This document shows positions 8,943 to 17,211 of a stretch of 64,000 nt of DNA, in pieces. Each line of letters opens with the position of its first letter. The stretch's first letter is position 1. The position numbers and the translations under genes were made by a program. The notes under the pieces were generated by a model that was given only the letters and a program-made list of their open reading frames with translations, did not search any database and was not told the DNA's origin. Source of the stretch: Paraburkholderia flagellata (lineage in GTDB: Bacteria > Pseudomonadota > Gammaproteobacteria > Burkholderiales > Burkholderiaceae); the NCBI RefSeq assembly GCF_021390645.1, contig NZ_JAJEJT010000004.1, positions 744,001 through 808,000 of the forward strand. The letters are read 5' to 3'.

Positions 8943-9170
8943 TCAACGCATCCCAGGGAAGCCTTCGCTGCGAACTCCGGCCCGATAGAGCACAGCGCCG
9001 ATCTGCAGGAGGCCGTTCCAGTCGTTCACGTTCATCGCGCTATGCTCGCGGGCAAGGTATTCGGTCAGCCAGGTCAGTGAATCACCTGCGCTTGTCTGGT
9101 CGAGGCCCTTCTGCGCGATGTCCTTGAACATATCGAGAATCGCCTCCACGTTGATGTATGGCTTGTTCAT
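8943..9170 (-). CDS. Conserved small hypothetical protein, 75 aa
   Basis: Starts MNKPYINVEAILDMFKDIAQKG with a strong GAGGAG 6 nt before the ATG. Predicted mainly helical, with an amphipathic N-terminal helix and a second one in WNGLLQIGAVLYRAGV. No signal peptide. The helix pattern ending in a Gly-rich turn recalls the second half of cassette gene B, but the similarity is too weak to call homology. Function unknown. Confidence 0.7.
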   Translation of the reverse strand: MNKPYINVEAILDMFKDIAQKGLDQTSAGDSLTWLTEYLAREHSAMNVNDWNGLLQIGAVLYRAGVRSEGFPGMR

Positions 9171-9660
9171 TGCAATCTCCTCATGGTTCCAGGGTGAATA
9201 CGCCGCTCAAACTGTCATTGGAGCGCACCGGCACTTCTTCGATTTCCCGAAAGGAATCCTGGGCGGTTCAGGGCCGTAAAGTTCTGAACTACTGGCGACA
9301 TGCACCAGCGCACTAGCGTTCGAGACGCTCAGGATCGCGAAGAAGCGCGTTGTCCCGGTCAGGCAGACAAAACGGCACTACAGCCGCAAGCATCTCGGGA
9401 GCCGGCCTCAGCAAAGACCGAAGGAGGGCGGGAGAGGAGGGTTTCAGAGCACGCGGTCGACGACAAAACGCTATCAAACAGTAACGCAAACCAGGCTACG
9501 CTTTGCCAACCAGGCCGTCAAGCCGCCTCGGTCGCCCGGTAGCACTTTGCGCCGTCGCTGAACCGGAGCAAGGCAAGGGGGCAACCCTCCGCAGTTTGAA
9601 GACCCCACTGCCTGCCACCGGCAGACATCATGAAACCGACAGCGCGCAGGCTGCAAGTCT
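9171..9660. other. Intergenic region without a supported gene
   Basis: An 80-codon frame (9300-9542) exists, but it lacks a ribosome-binding site and has a low-complexity charged product, so I do not annotate it. The only clear element in this gap is the conserved block that follows at 9661. Confidence 0.4.
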
Positions 9661-9701
9661 GAAACTTTCGCTGTACAAACGGCTGAAGGGGCGTAGCATG
9701 A
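9661..9701 (+). promoter_or_regulatory. Conserved upstream block of copy A''
   Basis: GAAACTTTCGCTGTACAAA then GGCGTAGCATGA. TGTACA is at 9672-9677 and TAGCAT at 9694-9699, a spacing of 16 bp. It lies 180 nt before the start codon at 9879. The leader contains a hairpin with CGATCCC (9723-9729) and GGGATCG (9755-9761). An ATG overlapping the block opens a 41-codon frame, so a leader peptide is an alternative reading. Confidence 0.55.
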
Positions 9702-9878
9702 AAAGGTTAGTCGACCTGCGACCGATCCCAGGCCGCCCCCTGCACCGTTCACCAGGGATCGAGACGCTCCCCGCCATCGCAGACCACGCAACGCGATCGA
9801 CCGCCGTTCAGATGTCGAGGTGATCGCGCGCATTCTTGTACGCTTTTGCCGCAAAGCATGTGGCCAGAAGGTGACTTC

Positions 9879-10169
9879 ATGACTGTCGCTGTCCGTTTCT
9901 ACCGTGGACTCGAAATTTGTCCTCTGGTTTATCCGCACCGACCAACCGCCGCCGGATTCGGCCATAACTACGACGAGGGGTTTGACGCCGCCGTACGAAT
10001 CCTGGAGCCGCAGGAGCCCGACGGCACTCAACGTAGCCGGGTGTTCGGTGTCGTAGCCAGCAGGCCGTTCATCAATTCGGGGGATGCGCGTCGTGCATCG
10101 ATCGAATATGCAGAGCGCCTCATCGATACCTGTTCACCGGGCGCGACTTTCCTCGATATGAAGTCCTGA
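9879..10169 (+). CDS. Small protein of the YRGLEIYPLV family (copy A'')
   Basis: 96 aa: MTVAVRFYRGLEICPLVYPH, then GFGHNYDEGFDAAVRI, RSRVFGV, PFINSGDARRAS and LIDTCSPGATFLDMKS. AAGGTG precedes the ATG by about 6 nt. It is most similar to 10951-11250, sharing GFGHNYDEGFDAAVRI and the LDMKS end. Followed by the truncated gene B'' and gene D. Function unknown; no membrane segment. Confidence 0.8.
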   Translation: MTVAVRFYRGLEICPLVYPHRPTAAGFGHNYDEGFDAAVRILEPQEPDGTQRSRVFGVVASRPFINSGDARRASIEYAERLIDTCSPGATFLDMKS

Positions 10170-10195
10170 ACGTTTCTCTCGCCACAAGATTCGGT

Positions 10196-10312
10196 ATGTT
10201 CAGACGCGATCTGCTCGAACGCATTCGGGTTGGCAGACGCGACATCGTCGATGAGTTTCTATCCTCGGATGCGAACGCGCTCCCGAAAAGTGCAAACGTT
10301 TGGTTAACCTGA
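10196..10312 (+). pseudogene. Truncated copy of cassette gene B (B'', N-terminal part only)
   Basis: A 38-codon frame MFRRDLLERIRVGRRDIVDEF, then LSSDANALPKSANVWLT and a stop. Its first 28 residues match the N-terminus of intact B at 11324 (MNRRDWLKRIRVNGLDVVDEF, LPSDANAE). The match ends abruptly and the helical C-terminal half is missing. It lies directly after A'', where B follows A in the complete cassette. It could still be translated as a short peptide. Confidence 0.6.
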
Positions 10313-10339
10313 TTCACGACTCATTTTCGCAGGGCTTCC

Positions 10340-10579
10340 ATGCATCAAGTTTTCACGTATCGCGGTTTTGAAATTCACGTGACGCTGACGGAGGCTTCTC
10401 CGGGCCTGTACGACGCGGTTTTTCAGATCAAGGGCGGTGTCAATGTCGGTGTGATAGATGAACTTGGCGCTGAAACCAAGCTTCGTAAAGGGCCTTTTAG
10501 TCCGCAAAAGGCGTTTCTAAGCGCACAGCAGGCCGGTCAAACGGCTATCGATGCGGTTATTGGCGACGACGAGTCGTAA
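10340..10579 (+). CDS. Small protein D, 79 aa, distant relative of the A family
   Basis: MHQVFTYRGFEIHVTLTEA, then LYDAVFQIKGG and a C-terminal helix FLSAQQAGQTAIDAVIGDDES. The order Y-R-G-x-E-I, then YDAxxxI, then PF...A..A...A...AID resembles the A proteins (YRGLEI, FDAAVRI, PF..A.DARRA...YAE.LID), suggesting a shared fold. It occupies the third position of the second cassette, where C stands in the others. Weak ribosome-binding site (AGGG). Function unknown. Confidence 0.65.
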   Translation: MHQVFTYRGFEIHVTLTEASPGLYDAVFQIKGGVNVGVIDELGAETKLRKGPFSPQKAFLSAQQAGQTAIDAVIGDDES

Positions 10580-10727
10580 AACCATCGGCATTTTCTTTGA
10601 AAAGGCGAACACGAGAGTTCAGGACACTGCAACCCCGGTGCGAGGTTTCGTCTTGTTGACCGGCACGCAAAAGCGTTTTTTGCCGGCGATGATGCGACGC
10701 AAGCGAAGAATGATGAGAATACGGGCC

Positions 10728-10767
10728 GAAACTCTCGCTGTACAAAAGGTGGATTAGGCGTAGGATG
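10728..10767 (+). promoter_or_regulatory. Conserved upstream block of copy A'''
   Basis: GAAACTCTCGCTGTACAAAA then GGCGTAGGATGA. TGTACA is at 10739-10744 and TAGGAT at 10761-10766, again 16 bp apart. It lies 185 nt before the start codon at 10951. The leader holds a hairpin TCGATCCC (10789-10796) / GGGATCGA (10824-10831), equivalent to the one before A''. The ATG in this block gives only a 7-codon frame. Confidence 0.55.
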
Positions 10768-10950
10768 AGAAGACCAGTCAACCTGTGATCGATCCCAGCG
10801 CCTCTCCTGCAGCCTTTTCTACAGGGATCGAGCTGCCACCCCTCCAGCGCAGACCACTTTACGCGGCCGACCTCGCGGCACAACGCCGGTGCGGTTGCGT
10901 ACGTCCATATCCCGTACTGCCGCAACGCTTGTGGCTCGAGGAGTAACGCT

Positions 10951-11250
10951 ATGTCCGTCGCTTTCCGTCTTTACCGCGGACTGGAAATCTATCCGCTGGT
11001 GTATCCGCATTGCCCGACTGAGCCCGGCTTCGGGCACAACTATGACGAAGGGTTTGATGCAGCCGTCCGGATTCAGGAATGTCCGGAGATGCAGGAGCCG
11101 GGAGGTCAGCTGCGCAGCCGCGTATTTGGGCTCGCGGTTCGCACGCCGTTCATGAATGCGGGTGACGCGCGCCGCGCATCGGTGGCTTATGCCGAACATC
11201 TGATCGACACATGTGCGCCGAACCAGACCGTTCTTGATATGAAATCCTGA
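10951..11250 (+). CDS. Small protein of the YRGLEIYPLV family (copy A''')
   Basis: 99 aa: MSVAFRLYRGLEIYPLVYPH, then GFGHNYDEGFDAAVRIQE, RSRVFGLAV, PFMNAGDARRAS and LIDTCAPNQTVLDMKS. GAGGAG is 7 nt before the ATG. This is the first gene of the only complete A-B-C cassette. Spacings to B (73 nt) and C (60 nt) and the strong ribosome-binding sites fit an operon. Function unknown. Confidence 0.82.
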   Translation: MSVAFRLYRGLEIYPLVYPHCPTEPGFGHNYDEGFDAAVRIQECPEMQEPGGQLRSRVFGLAVRTPFMNAGDARRASVAYAEHLIDTCAPNQTVLDMKS

Positions 11251-11323
11251 ATATTTTTCTGCGGTTACCGATGCGGCGATACACGTTGGGCCAAACGGTC
11301 ACCGGTATCACTGGAGCGAAGGC

Positions 11324-11572
11324 ATGAACAGACGTGACTGGCTTAAACGGATCAGAGTCAACGGTCTTGACGTCGTCGACGAATTTCTTCCATCGGATGC
11401 CAACGCGGAGCTGAAAGGCCTGATCGATGACCGTCGGCACGAGGTCGACGCGGAGGCATTCCTGATGTTCGTGTCAGTTCGTGCAATGTTGCACGGAAGC
11501 GGCATGCCGAGTTGCGAGTCGGACTGCGAGGCGGGGCAGATCATGGCCCTGCTGAACCGAGCTGCGGCTTGA
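11324..11572 (+). CDS. Small protein of cassette family B (intact copy)
   Basis: 82 aa: MNRRDWLKRIRVNGLDVVDEF, then AELKGLIDDRRHEVDAEAF, LMFVSVRAMLHGSGMPSCES and LLNRAAA. GGAG lies upstream of the ATG. The basic N-terminus and helix-rich C-terminal half with two Cys (PSCESDCE) distinguish it from A and C. Two damaged relatives lie at 7301-7454 (C-terminal half) and 10196-10312 (N-terminal part). Function unknown. Confidence 0.75.
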   Translation: MNRRDWLKRIRVNGLDVVDEFLPSDANAELKGLIDDRRHEVDAEAFLMFVSVRAMLHGSGMPSCESDCEAGQIMALLNRAAA

Positions 11573-11632
11573 GGTTGATGAAGCAGCAATCAGCGGCAAA
11601 TGGATGTCGCACGTAATTGGTGAGGTGAGAAC

Positions 11633-11848
11633 ATGCGTTCCGATTCGACCCGATTCCGGATTGACCCGACACCGCGGCGGGCCGACGGGGAATACATGGC
11701 GCACGTGCGCATCAGTGGCAGTCGTGCGGATGGCAGCGAGTACGACGTTCACTCGAGCGGTGATCTTGCAGGATTCGAAGCGCGTGAGGATGCGATTGCC
11801 TACGCGAAATGCTGGGCGCAACAATGGCTGGATGTGCGCTTCGGCTAG
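11633..11848 (+). CDS. Small protein of cassette family C (intact copy)
   Basis: 71 aa: MRSDSTRFRIDPTPRRADGE, then HVRISGSRADGS, SSGDLAGFEAREDAIAYAK and WLDVRFG. GAGGTGAG precedes the ATG. Close paralogue of 7018-7233. Short beta-strands followed by an Ala-rich C-terminal helix give it an architecture like the A and D proteins. Last gene of the complete cassette; a hairpin follows at 11901-11930. Confidence 0.78.
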   Translation: MRSDSTRFRIDPTPRRADGEYMAHVRISGSRADGSEYDVHSSGDLAGFEAREDAIAYAKCWAQQWLDVRFG

Positions 11849-11900
11849 AAACTTTATGGTCACGCAGCCGCTTTGAATCACCTACAGCTCGGTACCCTTA

Positions 11901-11930
11901 GCGACTGACGCGGCGCTTCGCGTCGGTTGC
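11901..11930 (+). terminator. Hairpin after the small-protein cassette, possible terminator
   Basis: GCGACTGACGCG pairs with CGCGTCGGTTGC (12 bp with two G-T pairs) around a 6-nt loop. It lies 52 nt after the stop of gene C. There is no clear T-run afterwards, so factor-independent termination is uncertain. Confidence 0.4.
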
Positions 11931-12041
11931 TGCCCCCTCCGTTTGATCCGCTCTCCAACAATCATCTTGAGGGTTCACCCTGGTGCCTACTCGCGCCACA
12001 AAATTTGTATGATGACCCGATGACATGGTGAATCTAATGAT

Positions 12042-12746
12042 ATGTTCGAGAAAATTCCCACGAGGGCACTGAGCGACACCGTCGCGCAACAGTTGCTCGC
12101 ACAGATCGACAAGGGCACGTTTGCGCGCGGCGGCAAGCTGCCGACGGAAGCGGTACTTGCGCAGGAGTTCGGGGTCAGCCGTACGGTGATCCGCGAGGCC
12201 ATTTCGCGCTTGAAGAACGAAGGCGTGGTCGAACCGCGCCAGGGCAGCGGCGTGTACGTGAGCGCGCATGGCGCGATCCGGCCGCTGCGGATCGACTATG
12301 CGGAAGCGATGGAAGGCGGCTCGGTTCTGCAGATTCTCGCGGTGCGCCGTGCGATCGAAGCCGAAGTCGCGGCGGAAGCCGCGATGCGCCGCACCGACGC
12401 CGACATGATGGCGATCGACGCCGCGCTCAGAAAGATCGATGAAGCCGTCGCCGAGGGCCGCGACGGCGTTGCCGAAGACGTCGCGTTTCACCGCGCGATT
12501 GCCACCGTGACCGGCAATCCCTACTTCCTGAAGACGCTGACGTTTCTCAATCAATACCTTGAAGCGGGCACGGTCGTCACGCGCCGCAACGAGGCACTGC
12601 GCGAAGACTTCTCGCGTCAGGTGCGCGACGAGCACGCGGCGATCGCCGCGGCGATCCGCGCAGGCGACCCCATGGCGGCGCGCAACGCCGCGCAAACGCA
12701 CATGTACAACGCGGCGCGCCGTTTGGGCGAGGCCGGTATCCGCTGA
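12042..12746 (+). CDS. FadR-subfamily GntR transcriptional regulator of the tetronate cluster
   Basis: 234 aa. N-terminal winged helix (residues 8-75) with the GntR signature KLPTEAVLAQEFGVSRTVIREAISRL and wing GVVEPRQGSGVYV. The C-terminal FCD helical domain contains FHRAIATVTGNPYF and a final H in RDEHAAIAAAI/AQTHMYNA, residues that bind metal and ligand in FCD proteins. It is the first gene of the co-directional cluster ending with denD, so it likely senses a four-carbon acid sugar or its metabolite and controls that cluster. Usually such regulators repress. Confidence 0.88.
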   Translation: MFEKIPTRALSDTVAQQLLAQIDKGTFARGGKLPTEAVLAQEFGVSRTVIREAISRLKNEGVVEPRQGSGVYVSAHGAIRPLRIDYAEAMEGGSVLQILAVRRAIEAEVAAEAAMRRTDADMMAIDAALRKIDEAVAEGRDGVAEDVAFHRAIATVTGNPYFLKTLTFLNQYLEAGTVVTRRNEALREDFSRQVRDEHAAIAAAIRAGDPMAARNAAQTHMYNAARRLGEAGIR

Positions 12747-12822
12747 ATTTGCAGACACATTTTGCAGACGCATTCGCTCTCGCCATGCGCGGCGCGCTTG
12801 CACTGTTCGTAGAGGAAGGGTT

Positions 12823-13713
12823 ATGTCGAGAAAAGTCGGAGTGATCGGTCTGGGCGCGATGGGCATGGGTGTCGCGCGTTCGCTGCTGCGCGGCGGTTTT
12901 AATGTCCATGCGTGCGACGTGCGCCGCGAAGTGCTCGACCAGTTCGTCGCCGATGGCGGCACGGCTTGTGCGAATCCCGCCGAGCTTGGCGCGCAGTGCG
13001 ATGTGGTCGTCACGCTCGTCGTGAACGCAGCGCAAACGGAAACCGTGCTGTTCGGCGAGCAGGGCGCGGTCAAGTCGATGAAGCCGGGCGGCGTCGTGAT
13101 TGCGTGCGCAACGGTTGCGCCCGACTTCGCGATCGACCTCGGCCGTCGCGTCGAAGCAGCCGGCCTGCAAATGCTCGATGCGCCCGTGTCGGGCGGCGCG
13201 GCGCGCGCCGCATCGGGCGAAATGACCATGATGACGTCCGGGCCCGCTGCCGCGTATGCCGCATGCGAAGACGTGCTCGCCGCGATGGCGGGCAAGGTGT
13301 ATCGCTTGGGCGAGCAGCATGGCGCGGGCTCGAAGGTGAAGATCATCAACCAGTTGCTCGCGGGCGTGCACATCGCTGCCGCCGCCGAGGCGATGGCGCT
13401 GGGTCTTCGCGAAGGCGTCGATCCCGACGCCCTCTACGACGTGATCACGCACAGTGCCGGCAACTCGTGGATGTTCGAGAACCGCGTGCCGCACATTCTC
13501 AACGGCGACTACTCGCCGCTGTCGGCCGTCGACATCTTCGTCAAGGATCTCGGCCTCGTGCTCGATACCGCGCGACGCTCGAAGTTTCCGCTGCCGCTCT
13601 CGGCGGCTGCGCATCAGATGTTCATGATGGCCTCGACGGCAGGTCACGGCGGCGAAGACGACTCCGCCGTCATCAAGATTTTCCCGGGCATCGATGTGCC
13701 CGCGAAGCGGTAA
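12823..13713 (+). CDS. ltnD: L-threonate dehydrogenase
   Basis: 296 aa, beta-hydroxyacid dehydrogenase family. The Rossmann motif VGVIGLGAMGMGVARSLL is at residues 5-22, the substrate motif DAPVSGGAARAASGEM near 125, and the catalytic lysine in GSKVKIINQLLAG near 175. The family member beside otnK, otnC, otnI and denD is LtnD, which oxidises L-threonate to 2-oxo-tetronate with NAD. GGAAGG precedes the ATG at 12823; longer in-frame extensions have no support. The assignment depends on the gene context, as HIBADH-family paralogues are hard to separate otherwise. Confidence 0.87.
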   Translation: MSRKVGVIGLGAMGMGVARSLLRGGFNVHACDVRREVLDQFVADGGTACANPAELGAQCDVVVTLVVNAAQTETVLFGEQGAVKSMKPGGVVIACATVAPDFAIDLGRRVEAAGLQMLDAPVSGGAARAASGEMTMMTSGPAAAYAACEDVLAAMAGKVYRLGEQHGAGSKVKIINQLLAGVHIAAAAEAMALGLREGVDPDALYDVITHSAGNSWMFENRVPHILNGDYSPLSAVDIFVKDLGLVLDTARRSKFPLPLSAAAHQMFMMASTAGHGGEDDSAVIKIFPGIDVPAKR

Positions 13714-13734
13714 AAGCCAGAAGGGCGCAACGAC

Positions 13735-15060
13735 ATGACGAACATGAAAGCCTCCGCCAGTAAGCCGCTGCTCGGCTGCATCGCCGACGATTTCACGGGC
13801 GCGACCGATCTCGCGAACATGCTGGTGCGCGGCGGCATGCGCACCGTTCAGACGATCGGCGTGCCCGGCGCCGACACGCGCATCGAAGCCGACGCGCTCG
13901 TGGTCGCGCTCAAGTCGCGCACGATCGACGCCGCCGACGCCGTGGCGCAATCGCTGGCCGCGCTCAAATGGCTGCGTGCGCAAGGCTGCCGCCAGTTCTT
14001 CTTCAAATATTGCTCGACCTTCGATTCGACGGATCAAGGCAACATCGGCCCCGTTGCCGACGCGCTGCTCGACGCGCTGTCGCCCATCGACGGCGGCGCG
14101 CCGTTCACGATCGCATGCCCGGCGTTTCCCGAGAACGGCCGCACGATTTATCGCGGGCATCTGTTCGTCGGCGACGTGCTGCTGAACGAGTCGGGCATGG
14201 AACACCATCCGCTCACGCCGATGACGGACGCGAACCTCGTGCGCGTGCTGCAACGCCAGACGCGCTCGAAAGTCGGCCTCGTGCGCCATGACGCGGTGGC
14301 GCAAGGCGCGCAAGCCGTGCGCGCATCGATCGACGCGTTGCGCGCCGATGGCGTGCGCATGGCGATTGCCGATGCCATCTCGGACGCCGATCTCTACACG
14401 CTGGGCGAAGCATGCACGGACTTGCCGCTGATCACGGGCGGCTCGGGCGTCGCGCTCGGTCTGCCCGCGAATTTCCGCCGCGCCGGTTTGCTCGCCGATG
14501 CCGCCGATGCGGGCGAGCTGCCGCGTATCGACGGCGCGTCGGCAGTGCTGGCCGGCAGTGCGTCGAAGGCGACGAATGCGCAGGTTGCCGCATGGCGCGA
14601 ATCCCGTCCCGCGTTCCGCATCGATCCGCTCGCGGCGGCGCGCGGCGAGCCCGTCGTCGAACACGCGTTAGCCTTCGCGCGCGAGCACATGAACGCAGCG
14701 CAGCCGCAGGCCGTGCTGATCTACGCGACGGCATCGCCCGACGAAGTGAAGGCGACACAGCGCGAACTCGGCGTGGCGCAGGCAGGCGAGCTGGTCGAAC
14801 GCACGCTCGCATCGATTGCGCGCGGTCTGCGCGATCTCGGCGTGCGCAAGTTCGTCGTCGCCGGCGGCGAGACGTCGGGTGCCGTGGTGCAGGCGCTTGG
14901 CATCGACATGCTGCGCATCGGCGAGCAAATCGATCCGGGCGTGCCCGCCACCGCCACCATTGGCGCTGAGCCGCTCGCGCTCGCGCTGAAGTCCGGCAAC
15001 TTCGGCGCGGTCGACTTCTTCGCGAAGGCGCTGCGTCAGCTCGACGGAGATGCGCAATGA
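13735..15060 (+). CDS. otnK: 3-oxo-tetronate kinase (DUF1537 family)
   Basis: 441 aa. N-terminal motif LLGCIADDFTGATDLANMLV and the paired C-terminal glycine-rich motifs ITGGSGVALGLP (about residue 236) and VVAGGETSGAVVQALG (about 375) mark the four-carbon acid sugar kinase family. OtnK phosphorylates 3-oxo-tetronate at C4 with ATP, after OtnI isomerisation. Its end overlaps otnC by 4 bp (ATGA), indicating translational coupling. An alternative ATG three codons downstream is possible. Confidence 0.92.
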   Translation: MTNMKASASKPLLGCIADDFTGATDLANMLVRGGMRTVQTIGVPGADTRIEADALVVALKSRTIDAADAVAQSLAALKWLRAQGCRQFFFKYCSTFDSTDQGNIGPVADALLDALSPIDGGAPFTIACPAFPENGRTIYRGHLFVGDVLLNESGMEHHPLTPMTDANLVRVLQRQTRSKVGLVRHDAVAQGAQAVRASIDALRADGVRMAIADAISDADLYTLGEACTDLPLITGGSGVALGLPANFRRAGLLADAADAGELPRIDGASAVLAGSASKATNAQVAAWRESRPAFRIDPLAAARGEPVVEHALAFAREHMNAAQPQAVLIYATASPDEVKATQRELGVAQAGELVERTLASIARGLRDLGVRKFVVAGGETSGAVVQALGIDMLRIGEQIDPGVPATATIGAEPLALALKSGNFGAVDFFAKALRQLDGDAQ

Positions 15061-15713
15061 CGGCCGCCATTCACACGAGCGGCGAAGCGAAGGTCCGCGA
15101 AGAAATCTGCATGACGGGTGCGAGCCTGTACGAGCGCGGTTACACGGTCGGCAGCGCGGGCAACATCAGCGCGCGACTCGACGACGGCTGGCTCATCACG
15201 CCGACGGATGCCTGCCTCGGCCGCCTCGATCCCGCAGAGATCGCGAAGGTCGATCTCGATGGCAACGCGGTTTCGGGCGGCAAGCCGTCGAAAACGCTGG
15301 CGCTGCATCGCGGCGTGTATGAGCGCAACCGCGAAGCGCGCGGCATCGTGCACACGCATTCGACCCACCTCGTCGCGCTGACGCTCGCAGGTGTGTGGAG
15401 CGAAGCCGACGTGCTCCCGCCCATCACGCCGTACTACGTCATGAAGGTCGGCCACATTCCGCTGATTCGCTACCGGCGGCCCGGCGATCCGCAAGTTGCG
15501 CAGCAGATCGCCGCGCTCGCCGACAGCGTGCGCGGCGTGCTGCTCGAACGGCTCGGGCCGGTCGTATGGGAACGGTCCGTTTCGCAGGCTTCGTACGTGA
15601 TCGAAGAACTGGAAGAGACGGCGCGCTTGTGGCTGATGACGAACCCGCGTCCCGCGCCGCTCGACGACACCGCGTTGGAGGAGTTGCGCACGGTGTTCGG
15701 CGCGCGCTGGTAG
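15057..15713 (+). CDS. otnC: 3-oxo-tetronate 4-phosphate decarboxylase (class II aldolase family)
   Basis: 218 aa class II aldolase/adducin fold. The motif GSAGNISARLDDGWLITPTD is near residue 25; the metal-binding histidines include the pair in VHTHSTHLVAL (about 100). The enzyme decarboxylates 3-oxo-tetronate 4-phosphate to dihydroxyacetone phosphate, the exit point into glycolysis. It starts inside the otnK stop codon. Confidence 0.9.
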   Translation: MTAAIHTSGEAKVREEICMTGASLYERGYTVGSAGNISARLDDGWLITPTDACLGRLDPAEIAKVDLDGNAVSGGKPSKTLALHRGVYERNREARGIVHTHSTHLVALTLAGVWSEADVLPPITPYYVMKVGHIPLIRYRRPGDPQVAQQIAALADSVRGVLLERLGPVVWERSVSQASYVIEELEETARLWLMTNPRPAPLDDTALEELRTVFGARW

Positions 15714-15847
15714 CCAGTTCGAGTACATCGGGCTTTCCGCGCACCCACACGGATCTTTCGTATCACTCACCTTAGACAGAAAGCCGGAGGGCTGTCCGAC
15801 ACGAAGCGGACGGCCCGCAACCAGCGCCACCACGAAGGAGACAACGC

Positions 15848-17185
15848 ATGACAAGCTATCAGGCGACATCCGCTCGCCCCGCAACCACCGCCGACGCAGC
15901 CGGCCAACCCGGCGCGGCCGAAATCGAACGCACCTACGGCAAGGTGTTCTGGCGCATCGTGCCGTTTCTGATGCTGTGCTACGTGGTCGCGTATCTGGAC
16001 CGCGTCAACGTGGGCTTTGCGAAACTGCAAATGTCTCAGGATCTCGCGTTCAGCGAGACCGTATTCGGTCTCGGCGCGGGTGTGTTCTTCGTCGGCTACT
16101 TTCTCTTCGAACTGCCAAGCAACATCCTGATGCATCGGCTCGGCGCGCGTATCTGGATTGCACGCATCATGATCACGTGGGGCTTGCTCTCTGCCGTGTT
16201 CGTGTTCGTTCGGACTCCAATTCAGTTCTATGCGCTGCGTTTTCTGTTGGGTCTCGCCGAAGCGGGTTTTTATCCGGGCGTCATTCTGTATCTGACGTAC
16301 TGGTTCCCGTCGCATCGTCGCGCGAAGATCATCGCGGTGTTCATGTCGGCGATTCCGGTTTCGGGCATCTTCGGCAATCCGTTGTCGGGCTGGATCATGC
16401 AAACTTTCGATTCCCATCACGGCTTCGCAGGCTGGCAATGGATGTTCGTGATCGAAGCGGTGCCGGCCATTGCCATCGGCATCGCGACGATCCTGTACCT
16501 CGACAATGGCATCGCTGGCGCGAAATGGCTGACGCCGCGCGAAAAGAAACTGCTCGCCGACGAAATCGCCGCGCAGCCGCAGGAAGAAGCGAAGTCGCAT
16601 TCGGTTGGCGCCGTGTTCCGCGATCCGCGCACGTGGTGGATGTCGCTGATCTATTTCGCGTTCGTCACGGGCCAGTACGGGCTCACGTTCTGGATGCCGA
16701 CTCTTGTGAAGTCGACGGGCGTGACGGGCGCATTCGAGATCGGCCTGCTGAGCGCGATCCCGTTTCTCGTCGCCATCGTCGTGATGAACGTGATGGGCCA
16801 CAGCGCGGACAAGCGCCGCGAGCGTCGCTGGCATCTGATCGGGCCGGCGCTCGCGGGCGCGGTCGGCTTCACGGTCGCGGCTTCGTTCGCGAACAATACG
16901 GCTGTCTCAATCGTGTTCCTGTCGATTGCGGCTGCAGGCGTATTGACCTGCGCGCCGCTCTTCTGGTCGCTGCCCACGGCGTTCATGTCCGGCGCGACGG
17001 CGGCTGCGGGCATCGCGATCATCAATTCGATCGGCAATCTGGCGGGCTTCGCAAGCCCGTACATGATCGGCTATCTTAAGGATCTCACGCACAGCACGCA
17101 GTCCGGCATGTACGTGCTTGCCGCGATGCTCGTGATCGGCGCGCTCGCAGTCTGGCTGACGCCCGCGCGGCTCGTGAACCGATAA
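15848..17185 (+). CDS. MFS transporter, ACS family, probable tetronate uptake
   Basis: 445 aa with about 12 hydrophobic helices. The ACS-family signature YLDRVNVGFAKLQMS follows helix 1, then RIWIARIMITWG and FLLGLAEAGFYPGVILYLTYWFP, as in the tartrate/phthalate/glucarate transporters. Located between otnC and otnI, it most likely imports L-threonate, D-erythronate or both by proton symport. AAGGAG precedes the ATG. Confidence 0.85.
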   Translation: MTSYQATSARPATTADAAGQPGAAEIERTYGKVFWRIVPFLMLCYVVAYLDRVNVGFAKLQMSQDLAFSETVFGLGAGVFFVGYFLFELPSNILMHRLGARIWIARIMITWGLLSAVFVFVRTPIQFYALRFLLGLAEAGFYPGVILYLTYWFPSHRRAKIIAVFMSAIPVSGIFGNPLSGWIMQTFDSHHGFAGWQWMFVIEAVPAIAIGIATILYLDNGIAGAKWLTPREKKLLADEIAAQPQEEAKSHSVGAVFRDPRTWWMSLIYFAFVTGQYGLTFWMPTLVKSTGVTGAFEIGLLSAIPFLVAIVVMNVMGHSADKRRERRWHLIGPALAGAVGFTVAASFANNTAVSIVFLSIAAAGVLTCAPLFWSLPTAFMSGATAAAGIAIINSIGNLAGFASPYMIGYLKDLTHSTQSGMYVLAAMLVIGALAVWLTPARLVNR

Positions 17186-17211
17186 ACACGCGTATTTAAG
17201 GAGTTGCTTCG

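Noticed and set aside
9300..9542. An 80-codon frame in the gap before the second cassette
   Set aside because: Low-complexity charged product with no Shine-Dalgarno; no similarity to the neighbouring small proteins.
12577..14664. A 695-codon open frame opposite ltnD and otnK
   Set aside because: It spans two well-supported genes on the other strand; the product is dominated by Arg and Ala with no recognised domain.
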